Below, in pieces: positions 35,434-46,161 of a DNA stretch of 64,000 nucleotides (positions are counted from its first letter, which is position 1; each line of letters begins with the position of its first letter). Position numbers and translations under genes: made by a program. Source of the DNA: NORP240 sp046047495 (GTDB lineage Bacteria > Pseudomonadota > Gammaproteobacteria > Pseudomonadales > Pseudohongiellaceae); NCBI GenBank assembly GCA_046047495.1, contig JBJOHV010000097.1, positions 1-64,000 of the forward strand. Direction: 5' to 3'. The notes below the pieces were generated by a model. That model was given only the letters and a program-made list of their open reading frames with translations. It had not been told where the DNA came from and ran no database searches.

Positions 35434-38400
35434 TCAGTTGCCGATGTAGATTTCCTGCCAGTTGATGATCCGATCATGGCCGCGGTACTGGCCGAACTCC
35501 AGGCGTCCGCGCGGGTTGTCGGTGTAGTCCGCATCGGGAATGTCATCCTGCACATCACCGGCGGGTGTGCGCCAGTCATAGGACAGGAAGTCCATGGAGA
35601 ACGGCAGGGAAATATGATCCAGATCCAGTTCCACGATGACACTGCCCTCATTGTCTTCGCCGGGCGCTGATGCGAGGAACGGACGGTCCTTGTCCAGGTC
35701 GGCACCGCTGGCCTTGAAGGCCGTCTGGCCTTCAAAGAAGCTGATCTCCACCGTACCGGTTTCCCCATCCTCCAGAATCGTTTCCCCATCTGCCAACTGA
35801 TCGAGATAGCTGCCCGCTACGAAGCTCAGGGCCGGGCCTGCCGTATCGAATACCAGGGTGGTGCTGCTGTCGTCGGTATTGAGAACAAACTCAGTACCAT
35901 TCCAATACTCAATGCGGAAGGGTACCCCCAATGGTTCGGTCTCCGGACCGAAGGCATTGTCTATGAGCAGGCGCCCGTAACGGAATTCCTCGCTGGCGAT
36001 GCGGGCTATGTCATTGCCACCCACATCATCCGAGTCCAGATCCAGGGTAAATCCGACGGTGTCGGTATCCTGGGTATTCAGGCCGATGTTCAGGGTGTAG
36101 GGACCATCCTCAACACCACTGGCCTGACGCTCGAGAATCAGGTTGCCGGCGATGGTGCCCACGCCGCCATCGCTGCCGGGGTCGGTGCCCCAGGTGACGT
36201 CCGGCTCCCGGGACACGTCATTGGGCATCGCCAGACGCGGCGTGAAGCTGTTGTCCGGTCCGGCCTGCTCCTCGATGGCAAAGAAGGTATTGATGCCCAG
36301 CTGCGCCGCATTGAGCTTGATGAAGTCGCCGACGTAATTGCGGGTGATCGTGGGCGTCACGGCACCATTGTATGCGGTGACGACCGTGCTGAACTCGAAC
36401 TCCTCACCCATGTAGGTGAAGGTGGAATTGGCCAGACTGCCGGTTTCGGCCACTGCCAGGGGACGCGAGGTGATGACACCGCCGGAAATCTCATACTTCG
36501 CTGGTATGAAGCGCCCCACGTTCTTGACATTGCCTGTCAGGGTCTGGGTGCCCATGAACGTGAACGGTGACGTACCGTCCTGCTCATCCACCAACTGGGC
36601 GTCCAGATCGATGATGCCCACTTCGCTGAACGTCATGGTCTTGGTCTGCTGACCGTTGGTGAAGACCGGGAACAGATTGTCACTGAGGAAGCCCACGCCA
36701 CTGGAGGGTGCCACAATCTGATTGAGCGTGATACGCACGTCGTACTGGGACGCCGTCGATTCGTTGCCGTAGTTACGGGTGACCGCATTGTCGTATAACG
36801 TGGCACCCTGATCGGGTATGCCGTCATTGTTGGCATCGTCGGCGGACTCCCAGACGATGGCGGACACCGTGGTGTCGAAGGCCACACCGGCGGTGGCGAA
36901 CACCGTGCCACTGGCGTTGGCGGCATAAGACGTGCCGCCCGTGCCATTGGTGGAACGGTCGCCGGAGAAATCCACATCAAATCCAAACGGCCGGGAGATG
37001 AAGGCATTGCTGCTGCCGTAGAGATAGTCACCCACCGTCGTTCCCACCGGCGAGTTGTTCAATGGGATATTGAAACGGGCATGGAGTTGCATCTGACCCG
37101 CATCCGCATACTGATAAACCAGCTGAGCCGCCGGGTTGCCGGAGTTGGGCTGGGTGGCAAAGGTCAGATTGAGGTCCGTATAGGCCGACGCGCCGGAACC
37201 GCTGTTGTCGTTCACCAGGGAAATGGGCTGGCTGTTGATACTGACGGCGGGTGCCGGCCCGGAGGAACACACGCCCGGATCGACACACTCTGCGGCGAAA
37301 CCGATGGTGAGGACATTGCCAGGGTTGAACAGCGGCAGACAGGCCTGGGGATCATCATCGCTGGTGCGCACCGCCTCGATGGTGAGGATACGATTGAGCG
37401 GCGCCACATTGGAGGGCTTGCCGGCGATCTGGGTCGGAATGGGATTCACATCGGTCTGGTTGGTCTCATCGAAGAACCGCAGGCCCGCCTGATTGACACG
37501 CAGGGTGGGGTCTTCATTCACATTCACACTGAACGCCGTGCCCAGGTTGAAATTGACGTTTTCCGGATCGGTGACCGGATTGGTGTAATTGAAACGGAAA
37601 CTCACCAGCGACTGGTTGGGCGGGAAGTCATAGGTGGCCGTGCCGTCGGTCAGGTTGCTGTCGGTCAACACGCCGCTGCCGGCCAGCAATGCCACCCAAC
37701 TGCCCTTGCCCGTGCTGGTCTGCAGGGTGATGATTTCATCGGACGAAGCGGGGAAATGATTGGCATCATGACCCGTAATGGTGATCGTGGAGCCCACACA
37801 GGCGATGCCATCCACCAGGGTGCCGGCCGGGCCGGTGATGCCATCGATGCGTATTTCATAGTGATCGATGGTGCCGATGCCACAGTCGTTGGTGGAGGTG
37901 GACAGATTGACATTGTCGATGCGCATATTGCTGGTGCCGGTATAACCGGCCGATACACGGAAGCGTACCTCCGTGGTGGAGGTGAATGCTCCCGGCGGCA
38001 GCAGGCTGGTGAGATTGAGACTGACCCCCTGGGGCGACAGGTTGGTGCCACCAGAATTGAAGCTCCACACCTGGGTAAAACCGTCACCACTGTTCTTGCG
38101 GGCTTCCACCACGAACACGTCTGAGCCGGCATTGAGTGACTGGTAGCTGTAGTCGAAGTCCAGGGTCACATCAGCATCGATGGTGTAGAGACTCAGGTCC
38201 GCCTTTCTGGCCAGGCTGGTATTGGGCTGCCCGGGCAGGGTGGTAAAGCGGGCCACACCACCGCTGATGGTGAGATTGCCGGTCGAGGGCCCGGCTCCAC
38301 CATCGTCCACTTCGACCCAGTCACCGTTCCATAGGGTGGAGCCGTTATTGTTGCTGAAGGCGGGAGGATCCTCGAAGTAATCCTCGTAACTCACCACCGT

Positions 38401-41400
38401 GACCTCATTATTGAAAGTGAAGCTGGGGTCCTCGCTGCCCAGTTCCCGTGTGTAGCCGTTGGTGACGTTGACATTGATGGTGCTGGGAGAGGTTTCCGCC
38501 AGGTACAAGGTCACATCGCCGCCGTCAGACGGCACGAATGTGTAGACCGCGATGCCGTCGTCCGCAGCGCCGTTGTCCAGGGTGCCATTGCCCACCGCGA
38601 TACTCCAGTCGCCCTGGTTGGTGCTGGTGGAGATGCGAATGGAGCCGCTGTAGTCCGTATCCAACGCGTGGGTCAGTCCACGGTGCTTGCTGATGGTGAT
38701 CTGCCCGGCCACACAGGTGGATCCCGCCTGGGATTGGGCGATTGCGAAATGGCCAAGATAGCCGTCTTCAGCCACATGAATGGCGTCGATGCGTCGGTTG
38801 GCATCGGCCGGGGTGAATACGCCAAGGGGCACATCACCCAAAAAGAGGTTTTCGGTGACCGGGAAGGCGCCGGTGTTGTCGTATTCGACGATGTCATCCC
38901 AGGTCAATATGGTGCCGACCGCCGGATCGCAACTGCCACAGGCACCGATGGTGGCCGAGGCGTCACCGACGGAGAGCACGAACACGTCGATGTTGGCATC
39001 GGGATCCGCGGGGTCGACCCGGATGTACACACCATCCACCTGCACCTCGGAGCCGAACACATCCGCATCGGAGGCGTCGAGGATGATGGTGGCAATGCCG
39101 GTGCCGGGGTTGTATTCCACCAGATCGCCCCGCTGGAAGGATGTTGCACCGATGGTGGCAGGTCCTTCGGTAGAGAACACGATATTGCCGTTCTCCCGCA
39201 CATACACCGCATCGATGTTCTGGTTACTGGTGATGGGCCCGGTGAATATGGCCGAGCCATCGAACAGCATCGCTGCCGTGCCAATGATGGGATCGTAGAC
39301 CACGATATCTTCCGGCTCGAACGCAAGCGTGTTGCTACCCACGGTGCTGCTGCCATCGGCTGAAATGGCAATCTTCCCGTTCTTGTACAGATGCACGGCA
39401 TCCGCGTCGTCGACACTGAAACCCAGGGCACTGTTGTCGAAGAACATCGTGCCCGTATCGATCAGGGGATCGTAGACGATGTAGTCATGGTTCTCGAAGG
39501 CGGCCAGGCCACCGATCTGGGTACTGTTGCCCGGCACGGAAACAGACAGCAGGAATTTCTCCTCGGAAGACACGGGTGGAGCCACGATGGTGGATATAGT
39601 GGTGGCCGAATTGTTGCCCGCATTGGTGTCGAAATTGAAAGTTCCGGCGGTGACCTGCGCCGTGTTGGTGACGTTTTGTCCTGCGCTGCCGGTGACGTTG
39701 ACACTCAGGGTTATGGTCGCCGAGCTGCCGACCCCCAACGAGGCCGCATAGGTGCAGGGAGGAAGACTGCCCGGGCAGGTCCAGCCGGTCCCTGCCGCCG
39801 AGGTGAAGGTGATACCCGCCGGCTGGGAGTCCGCCACCGTGATGGTGGCGGTGGTCGGATCTGGCCCGTAATTGGTGACAGTCAGGGTGTAGCTGCCTGT
39901 CTCACCCACTTCCAGAATTCCATTCAGGGACTTGGTGATGCCCAGATCGGTCTCCACTCCACGTACTTCCGTGATGATACTGTCGAGATTGTTGTTGTTG
40001 GTCTCCTTGTCGTCCAGATCATTGATGTCGATGGAACCGCCCTCCAGGTTTGCCCGATTGTCAAACTGGGGCGCCCGGTCGCAATAGGATTCAGGGGGAA
40101 CCACGCCGGCGGTAAGCGCGCCGCAGCTTCCGCCGACATGCACCATGCGGGCCACGTTCTTGACGTTGTTGCTCAGCAATGGAAAGGACGCCGCGCTTCC
40201 CACGTTGATGTTGGCGGTGATCTGGGGCAGGGTCTCATCCTTGGCGAGCTCTCCGAGGGTGGTCGCACCCCGTGCCAAAGTCCAGTCGGTGGCAATATCG
40301 AAGATGCAGGTGAATGCCGTGGCAGTGGTCAGGCTGCAATCCCAGCCATCCCCCGAGACGCTGGCCAGGGTCATGCCGGCAGGCAGCACATCTCCCACAA
40401 TCACCTCGCCATCGGCATAACCACCGCTAACCGCTCCGTTGCCGTTGTTGGTGACTTCGATATGGTAAGCGCCGGTGCCGTTGACCTTGAAGCTACCCGA
40501 CTGGGATTTGAAGATTTCCAGATCGGCGATGGGGTAGTTTGTGATCGAAATCACCTCGGAAATCAGCATCACCAGATCCTGCCCGGAACTGTAGCGGGTG
40601 TTGATCTGCTCCGCCTCTTTTCCCAACTGTGCGAACGGAAACAGATAATCAGACCCCGTGGCACCCGTTATGTAATGGGTATCGATGTCGAAGCCCCAGC
40701 TGTCCCCCACCTCATTCGGACCGGTCTGGGGATAGACTCCATCGATCTCATAACCGTCAGCAAGGGGACCGCCGGTGGAATTCCACTCATAATACGTCGT
40801 GCCTCCATTGTAGATGTAGATGGGCCGTGTGACCGTGGAGTTGAACTCCGCATTGGGTGGATTGAACCCGGTGGACAGGGTATTAAAGGTCTCGGCATTG
40901 GGCGCCGTTTGCAGGCCCAAAGATTCGTCGCCGTTGAACAGGTCTTCGTCGCCCTCGAGGGTCACGTGGGTGACCTGACCATTGGGCAGATAGGCCCCAT
41001 CGGTGGTGGCCATGCGGAAATTGCGTGGCACGAGAGTGAATGCGGAATTCTGGAACGGCTGGAAGCCATGGAACATATTGGCCACCCGAAGTCGCTCGTT
41101 GATGTTTTCATAGATCACGATAAGGGACCATCCACCACCGCAGGCCACGCCGCCACTCCAGGGGGCACCGGTCTGGACTGTCAAATCCTTCACCGTATAG
41201 CTGCCATTACCGGTCACAAGTGATGTGACATCCTTGTAGGCGGCAAAATAGTCCAGGTTGTTGGTGCCTCCCACCCCCTCTATCTGGAACACGTCGTCGG
41301 CTGTGACGGCTATCTCAGATCCAGTCGGACCGAAGGACACCGTGTCGTCAATATCTGCGGTCTCGCCTGATCCCGCCCAGTACAGATAGGCAGCCAATAC

Positions 41401-44400
41401 GGTGGAGGCATTGGGAACGCTGGGCATGTTCAGGGTGGCGGAAGTCCCGGTGGCAAACGGCACGAAGGAACAGGCACCGCCGTCGTCATTGGACAGGTTA
41501 CGCAGGGAATGTCCGATGGCGCGGTAACTGATGTTACCCGAGTAGGTTTCGAACAGCAGCACGGGAACATAACCGGTGACCTCCGGCAAGCCCGCGACCA
41601 GCGGGTCGAATGAGGCCACGATATGGGCATAACCATTTGCCGGCGTCTGGTTGTCGATATCGGTGACGGTGAAGATTCCCGCCACCGGCTTGACGCCGGA
41701 ACTGCCTCCGGCGGTGCCGTTCTGCGGCCGCGCATCGTTGTTGCCTGCACCCAGCAGCAGGCTCATGGGTGGATTGGGCGTGACATCATTGAACCAGCTG
41801 TTTGCACCGCCCACATAGTCGGTCACACCACCGGACAATACCACGGCGTTATTGGCCTGGGTGGTGATGGTGGTGGCCAGATTGCCATTGGCTGGCGAGG
41901 TGGCCTGGGATCCGTTGACTGCACCGGCGTTGGGAGTGCCGGCGTTATAGACTGGAAATGACTGTTCCACATCCGTCAGCTCCACCATGCACATGGACGG
42001 CGAGTTGGCCGGCGCGCTCACGAATGAGTAGGCACCGCTATACGAGCCGGCAGATGAGGGAAGATTGGTATCCAGAATGCCCCACAGCTCCACCGAAGTA
42101 CCCGCTCCGGCACTGTTCTGCTCCTTGTGGATGAGGGTCATGGCCTGGCCATTGAACGTCGGGGAGTTGGCAACGTCCTCGGTGCCCACATGGAAGACGA
42201 ACATCACCACCATGCGGCCGCGCAGGGCGGGAATGCTGTTCTGGGCGCCGATGGTCAGGTTGGCACTCTGCCCCACGTTCTGGCACACGAAGTTGCTGGC
42301 GACTGGTGTGCAACCAGTGACCGACAGATTGGGGTCATAGGCACCATCCTCCGCAATGGTTCCGGCGGACAGGTTGATGTTCACGGTTTCAAAATTCGGG
42401 TCCGTGAAGCGCAGCACCACCACGCCGTTGTCGCTGGCGTCGTAGGCATAGGTTGCATAGCCGTTGTCATCACCAGGGGTGTCAGTGACAATTCCGCTGC
42501 CCGTCTGCAGCGCCCAGTTGCCGTTAAGGGTGCTGGTGCTGAGAGACACGGTTCCCGTATAGCCCGTGGCGATGGCGTTGAGACTGTTGTACACCGTGAT
42601 GGTGACCAGCTCGGACTCGCAGGCCGACATGGTGCCGTCCGCTAGGGCGATGCGAAATGAGCAGTTTGCAATGGTGATGTTCTGGTCATCGGGGTCGGCG
42701 GAATTGCCGGGATCCGTCGTCACACCGTCACTGACATTGATGTTGACGATTTCCTGGAACGAATCGGTGAAATTGAGCTGCACCACACCGGCATCCCCAA
42801 CCACAAAGTTATACGTGGCGCTGCCATCACCCGCCACCGGGTCCACCACCGAGCCGCCCCCGGTATTGAGGGTCCATGTGCCGTGGTTGGTGGAGGTGCT
42901 GAGGTTCACGGTGCCGGTGTAATTGGTCACCGGATTGTTGGCACTGTTGTACACCGAGACAGTGACCACCTCGACGGAACACACATCCGAACTGCTGCTG
43001 TGGGAGATGCGGAACTCACAGGCCAGCATCTGCAGGGTTTCCGTGGAGTTGCCCGCATCGAAGCTGATATAGGTGGACGACGCGCTGAAATCCAGGGTCT
43101 CGGCAAACGTGTTGGTGAAATTGATGACCGTGTCGCCATTGTCACCGGCCACGAACTGGTAGGTGGCAATCCCGTCTCCGGATACCCCGTTGTTCAGAAT
43201 CCCGGGGCCGGATGTGGATATGTAGTTGCCGTGGGCGGTGCTGGTGTTTAGCACAATGGTGCCGGTGTAATCCGTGGCCAGCACCCCGGCGGAATTGTAG
43301 ATGCCCAAGGTCAGGGGGACACCGGACGCGCTGCAGATATTGGCGGTCCCAGCGACGCTGATGCGGGCCGAGCAGTTGCTGATCACCAGATCCGCATCGT
43401 AGGGGGGCGCGGGGGATGCCAAACCGGCAGCCGTGGCATTGAAATTCACCGTGGTGGCCACCGCCAGACGATAGCCCAGCTGCACATCCCCGCCGTCCCC
43501 CGCCAGGAACGTGTAGGTGGCCGTACCGCCGCCACCCGGTGTGAACGTGCCGCTGCCATCGATGTTGCTCCAGGTGCCCGACCCGGAACTGCTGCTGAGG
43601 CTCACTGTTCCGGTGTAATTTGTTATGGTGGCGCCGCCGCCATCCACCACCGACAGGGTGACCGTGTGTACGGAGCACACGTCCGAGGTGCCATCGTGGC
43701 TGAAACGCAGCGCACAATTGCCCACCACGAGATTGGGATCGAACCCACCATCCACGGTATAGGGATAGCCGGTGGTATCCACCACATTGAAGTTGACCGT
43801 CTCCGCCGTGGTGTTGGTGTAATTGAGGATGATCTCGTTTTCACCCAGGCTGAAGTCATACAGGGCCGAGCCGTCATTGGGCGTGGGATCGCTGAAGTTG
43901 GCCGGTGTGCCCGTGTTCAGGGTGTAATTGCCGTTGTTGCCCGGGCCGGGAACCGTGGCGGCCGTGATGTTGATGGCGCCGGCATAATGGGTGGCCAGGG
44001 CATTGTCCACGTTGTTCCAGACCCTGACGGTGATCGGCTCCGGTCCACAGGTGCCTGCCTGGGTGTCATGGATGATGCGGAAACTGCAATTGTTGTTGAC
44101 GGTGAGTGTGGGATCGAAGCTGCCACTCTCGGTGTATGTGTTATATCCCGCACCAAACTGGTAACTGACCCCGAAATTCACCGTGGTGGCCGTGGGGTTG
44201 TGGTACTGCAGGGTCACGGTGCCCCCATTGCCCGCCACAAACTGGAACGTGGCATTGCCGTTGCCGTTGTCGGTGAGAGTGCCGATGGCATTGGGGTTGG
44301 CCCAGCTGGCGCCCGTGCTGTTGGACGCCGTCAAGGTCACCGTACCGGTAAACCAGGTCATGGGGTTGCCGGCGCGGTCGGTGATGCTGAGGGTCACCAT

Positions 44401-45924
44401 CTGGCTGCCACAGGTGGCGGCCGTGGTATCCGGCATGGAGAAGCGGAATTCCACCGGTTCGATGCCAAAGGTGGCGGCGCGCCAGGTGTCCGCGGTGGTC
44501 AGGGAAAAGGCGACAGTGGCCGGATCCCCCGTACCCGAGGCACCGGCGGTGGGACGGTTGAGGTACACAGCCTGCCCGGTGACCGCATTGCCGTCGTCGC
44601 CGGTTTCACTGGTGTCCTGGGTGATATTGCGCTGCCCGCTGACGATGACCGGCGGATCCTGCACCGCCTGGTCCGCGTCCGACCCTGCAACCCGCAGGAC
44701 CAGGGTGTTGTTGACCGCGGTGGTGAGTGACGGTGCGGTGGGCGCATTGGAATTGCCGTTCTGCACCGCCGGATTGGGCGCAGTCACATAGCCGGAGGCG
44801 CCGCGGAAGTTCAACATGTAGCCGTAGATCCCTTCGCTGCCATCAATACCGAAATTGAAGCTGCCACCCAGATCCGCCTGTTCGGCAAACTTCTTGAAGA
44901 TCCCCAGGGTGGGGCCGGCGCCACCGGCATCACCGGTGCTGACCGTGTCCCAGCCGGCGGGAATGGAATTGAAATTCTGATTGTCGTCGGTCTGGATCAC
45001 CGCCACCAAGAGATCACCCACGGCCGCCGTGCCGGGCACCAGCAAATTGATGGTGGTACTGCCAATCACCTTGGTTTCGGTACAGGCATTCAACACCACC
45101 AGCTGGGAGCCCACCACGCTGTTGTCCACCCCCGGACACAGGAAGGGCGGCGTGCCAGGCGGCAGTGAAATCGTAGTGGTGGCCCACTCTTCCGATTGCC
45201 CGCCGGTGAAATTGACGAAATTGGCCGTGCCATCGGCACCGGCTACGGCCCGGTAGCGAAAGGCCGCGCCACCGGAGATATTGCCAGCGGTATTACTGCT
45301 GTAGTTTTGTGTAATGCCGGTATGGCCGGTCATGATGGTACCGGGATTCACATTGATATCGTCATCATCGAAACCACCGATGCGCAGGATCAGGTTGTTG
45401 GCGGAGGTGGTGGTCACCGAGGGTGTCTGGGCCGCGGTTCCAAAGCCGGTGTTGGTGGCGATCTGGGCGATACCGCTGGTGCCTTTGAAATGCATGATGT
45501 AGCCGTAGGCTTCCTCGTTGGAGCCCCAGCTGAATGTGTAATCCGCCGCCTCGGCACCGGTCCCCACCCGGGTATAGATGGCCATGTCGACGTTGTTGCC
45601 GTTGTTGAAACTGGTTTCCAGCGCCCAGCCGCTGGTGGGCAGAAACGTTTCATTGTTGTCCACCACGATGACGGCGATCAGGTAATCGTTGAGTGCGACC
45701 CCGGAGGGGGTCGGGATGGTCAGCGATGTGACATTGGCGTCACCGGATTGGGTCTCGGTGCAGCTGACGAACTCGACGGCATTGCCGGTAGGGGTGTAGG
45801 TGACGCCGCAGGCCGCCTCCGCCGCCGGGGCGGCAGCGAAATTCAGCAGGCACAGCAGCACCAGGGCGCACAGTCCGAAGACCACCCTATGCTTTGAGCC
45901 GTGCTTCTGTGAATTGATTTTCAT
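35434..45924 (-). CDS. mshQ: Giant MSHA-pilus-associated protein MshQ (DUF6701)
   Basis: A 3496-residue exported protein. A signal peptide ends AAPAAEA (about residue 37). Two related N-terminal modules (about 40-490) each begin near CTETK/Q. Six repeats of about 115-120 residues (about 493-1207) mostly begin C-x2-R-[IF] with a second Cys 10-11 residues later; two more related repeats lie near 2401 and 2706. Two DUF11 domains (about 1799 and 1993) and a four-unit repeat (about 2130-2395) follow, then a jelly-roll-like region (about 2510-2690). The C-terminal 680 residues are DUF6701, the defining MshQ domain. No membrane anchor or autotransporter domain is visible. Likely a pilus-linked adhesin; direct evidence for that is lacking. 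Confidence 0.88.
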   Translation of the reverse strand: MKINSQKHGSKHRVVFGLCALVLLCLLNFAAAPAAEAACGVTYTPTGNAVEFVSCTETQSGDANVTSLTIPTPSGVALNDYLIAVIVVDNNETFLPTSGWALETSFNNGNNVDMAIYTRVGTGAEAADYTFSWGSNEEAYGYIMHFKGTSGIAQIATNTGFGTAAQTPSVTTTSANNLILRIGGFDDDDINVNPGTIMTGHTGITQNYSSNTAGNISGGAAFRYRAVAGADGTANFVNFTGGQSEEWATTTISLPPGTPPFLCPGVDNSVVGSQLVVLNACTETKVIGSTTINLLVPGTAAVGDLLVAVIQTDDNQNFNSIPAGWDTVSTGDAGGAGPTLGIFKKFAEQADLGGSFNFGIDGSEGIYGYMLNFRGASGYVTAPNPAVQNGNSNAPTAPSLTTAVNNTLVLRVAGSDADQAVQDPPVIVSGQRNITQDTSETGDDGNAVTGQAVYLNRPTAGASGTGDPATVAFSLTTADTWRAATFGIEPVEFRFSMPDTTAATCGSQMVTLSITDRAGNPMTWFTGTVTLTASNSTGASWANPNAIGTLTDNGNGNATFQFVAGNGGTVTLQYHNPTATTVNFGVSYQFGAGYNTYTESGSFDPTLTVNNNCSFRIIHDTQAGTCGPEPITVRVWNNVDNALATHYAGAINITAATVPGPGNNGNYTLNTGTPANFSDPTPNDGSALYDFSLGENEIILNYTNTTAETVNFNVVDTTGYPYTVDGGFDPNLVVGNCALRFSHDGTSDVCSVHTVTLSVVDGGGATITNYTGTVSLSSSSGSGTWSNIDGSGTFTPGGGGTATYTFLAGDGGDVQLGYRLAVATTVNFNATAAGLASPAPPYDADLVISNCSARISVAGTANICSASGVPLTLGIYNSAGVLATDYTGTIVLNTSTAHGNYISTSGPGILNNGVSGDGIATYQFVAGDNGDTVINFTNTFAETLDFSASSTYISFDAGNSTETLQMLACEFRISHSSSSDVCSVEVVTVSVYNSANNPVTNYTGTVNLSTSTNHGTWTLNTGGGSVVDPVAGDGSATYNFVVGDAGVVQLNFTDSFQEIVNINVSDGVTTDPGNSADPDDQNITIANCSFRIALADGTMSACESELVTITVYNSLNAIATGYTGTVSLSTSTLNGNWALQTGSGIVTDTPGDDNGYATYAYDASDNGVVVLRFTDPNFETVNINLSAGTIAEDGAYDPNLSVTGCTPVASNFVCQNVGQSANLTIGAQNSIPALRGRMVVMFVFHVGTEDVANSPTFNGQAMTLIHKEQNSAGAGTSVELWGILDTNLPSSAGSYSGAYSFVSAPANSPSMCMVELTDVEQSFPVYNAGTPNAGAVNGSQATSPANGNLATTITTQANNAVVLSGGVTDYVGGANSWFNDVTPNPPMSLLLGAGNNDARPQNGTAGGSSGVKPVAGIFTVTDIDNQTPANGYAHIVASFDPLVAGLPEVTGYVPVLLFETYSGNISYRAIGHSLRNLSNDDGGACSFVPFATGTSATLNMPSVPNASTVLAAYLYWAGSGETADIDDTVSFGPTGSEIAVTADDVFQIEGVGGTNNLDYFAAYKDVTSLVTGNGSYTVKDLTVQTGAPWSGGVACGGGWSLIVIYENINERLRVANMFHGFQPFQNSAFTLVPRNFRMATTDGAYLPNGQVTHVTLEGDEDLFNGDESLGLQTAPNAETFNTLSTGFNPPNAEFNSTVTRPIYIYNGGTTYYEWNSTGGPLADGYEIDGVYPQTGPNEVGDSWGFDIDTHYITGATGSDYLFPFAQLGKEAEQINTRYSSGQDLVMLISEVISITNYPIADLEIFKSQSGSFKVNGTGAYHIEVTNNGNGAVSGGYADGEVIVGDVLPAGMTLASVSGDGWDCSLTTATAFTCIFDIATDWTLARGATTLGELAKDETLPQITANINVGSAASFPLLSNNVKNVARMVHVGGSCGALTAGVVPPESYCDRAPQFDNRANLEGGSIDINDLDDKETNNNNLDSIITEVRGVETDLGITKSLNGILEVGETGSYTLTVTNYGPDPTTATITVADSQPAGITFTSAAGTGWTCPGSLPPCTYAASLGVGSSATITLSVNVTGSAGQNVTNTAQVTAGTFNFDTNAGNNSATTISTIVAPPVSSEEKFLLSVSVPGNSTQIGGLAAFENHDYIVYDPLIDTGTMFFDNSALGFSVDDADAVHLYKNGKIAISADGSSTVGSNTLAFEPEDIVVYDPIIGTAAMLFDGSAIFTGPITSNQNIDAVYVRENGNIVFSTEGPATIGATSFQRGDLVEYNPGTGIATIILDASDADVFGSEVQVDGVYIRVDPADPDANIDVFVLSVGDASATIGACGSCDPAVGTILTWDDIVEYDNTGAFPVTENLFLGDVPLGVFTPADANRRIDAIHVAEDGYLGHFAIAQSQAGSTCVAGQITISKHRGLTHALDTDYSGSIRISTSTNQGDWSIAVGNGTLDNGAADDGIAVYTFVPSDGGDVTLYLAETSPSTINVNVTNGYTRELGSEDPSFTFNNEVTVVSYEDYFEDPPAFSNNNGSTLWNGDWVEVDDGGAGPSTGNLTISGGVARFTTLPGQPNTSLARKADLSLYTIDADVTLDFDYSYQSLNAGSDVFVVEARKNSGDGFTQVWSFNSGGTNLSPQGVSLNLTSLLPPGAFTSTTEVRFRVSAGYTGTSNMRIDNVNLSTSTNDCGIGTIDHYEIRIDGITGPAGTLVDGIACVGSTITITGHDANHFPASSDEIITLQTSTGKGSWVALLAGSGVLTDSNLTDGTATYDFPPNQSLVSFRFNYTNPVTDPENVNFNLGTAFSVNVNEDPTLRVNQAGLRFFDETNQTDVNPIPTQIAGKPSNVAPLNRILTIEAVRTSDDDPQACLPLFNPGNVLTIGFAAECVDPGVCSSGPAPAVSINSQPISLVNDNSGSGASAYTDLNLTFATQPNSGNPAAQLVYQYADAGQMQLHARFNIPLNNSPVGTTVGDYLYGSSNAFISRPFGFDVDFSGDRSTNGTGGTSYAANASGTVFATAGVAFDTTVSAIVWESADDANNDGIPDQGATLYDNAVTRNYGNESTASQYDVRITLNQIVAPSSGVGFLSDNLFPVFTNGQQTKTMTFSEVGIIDLDAQLVDEQDGTSPFTFMGTQTLTGNVKNVGRFIPAKYEISGGVITSRPLAVAETGSLANSTFTYMGEEFEFSTVVTAYNGAVTPTITRNYVGDFIKLNAAQLGINTFFAIEEQAGPDNSFTPRLAMPNDVSREPDVTWGTDPGSDGGVGTIAGNLILERQASGVEDGPYTLNIGLNTQDTDTVGFTLDLDSDDVGGNDIARIASEEFRYGRLLIDNAFGPETEPLGVPFRIEYWNGTEFVLNTDDSSTTLVFDTAGPALSFVAGSYLDQLADGETILEDGETGTVEISFFEGQTAFKASGADLDKDRPFLASAPGEDNEGSVIVELDLDHISLPFSMDFLSYDWRTPAGDVQDDIPDADYTDNPRGRLEFGQYRGHDRIINWQEIYIGN

Positions 45925-46161
45925 ACCTTGAGCATTGCCTGGCTGGCTATCCGCCGGAGCTTGACCGCAGCGCGGTACAGCGGATATGCGACCCTCAGGT
46001 GTAACACACGACCTCTGCCATGTAAAAGCGTAATAGTTATAAATATGAAGTACTTAGCAAAAAACATTGCAATGCCAAAAGTAAGCTTTCAGAATGGCTC
46101 CACCAAACCCGGAGCGCCCCCGGAAGATCGCCAAAACAACCCGATAGATGCGGAGCCCTGC
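45925..46161. promoter_or_regulatory. Divergent region between mshQ and a small plus-strand gene
   Basis: The mshP stop is 530 bases from the mshQ start, and the plus-strand small gene fills the distal part. The remaining 237 bases hold AT-rich stretches at 46020-46080 that may carry promoters for both directions. No clear -35/-10 pair or riboswitch was recognised. Confidence 0.3.

Noticed and set aside
37081..41223. Long open frames on the plus strand (347 and 610 codons) opposite mshQ
   Set aside because: They mirror the repetitive mshQ coding strand, have low-complexity translations without recognisable domains and no good starts.
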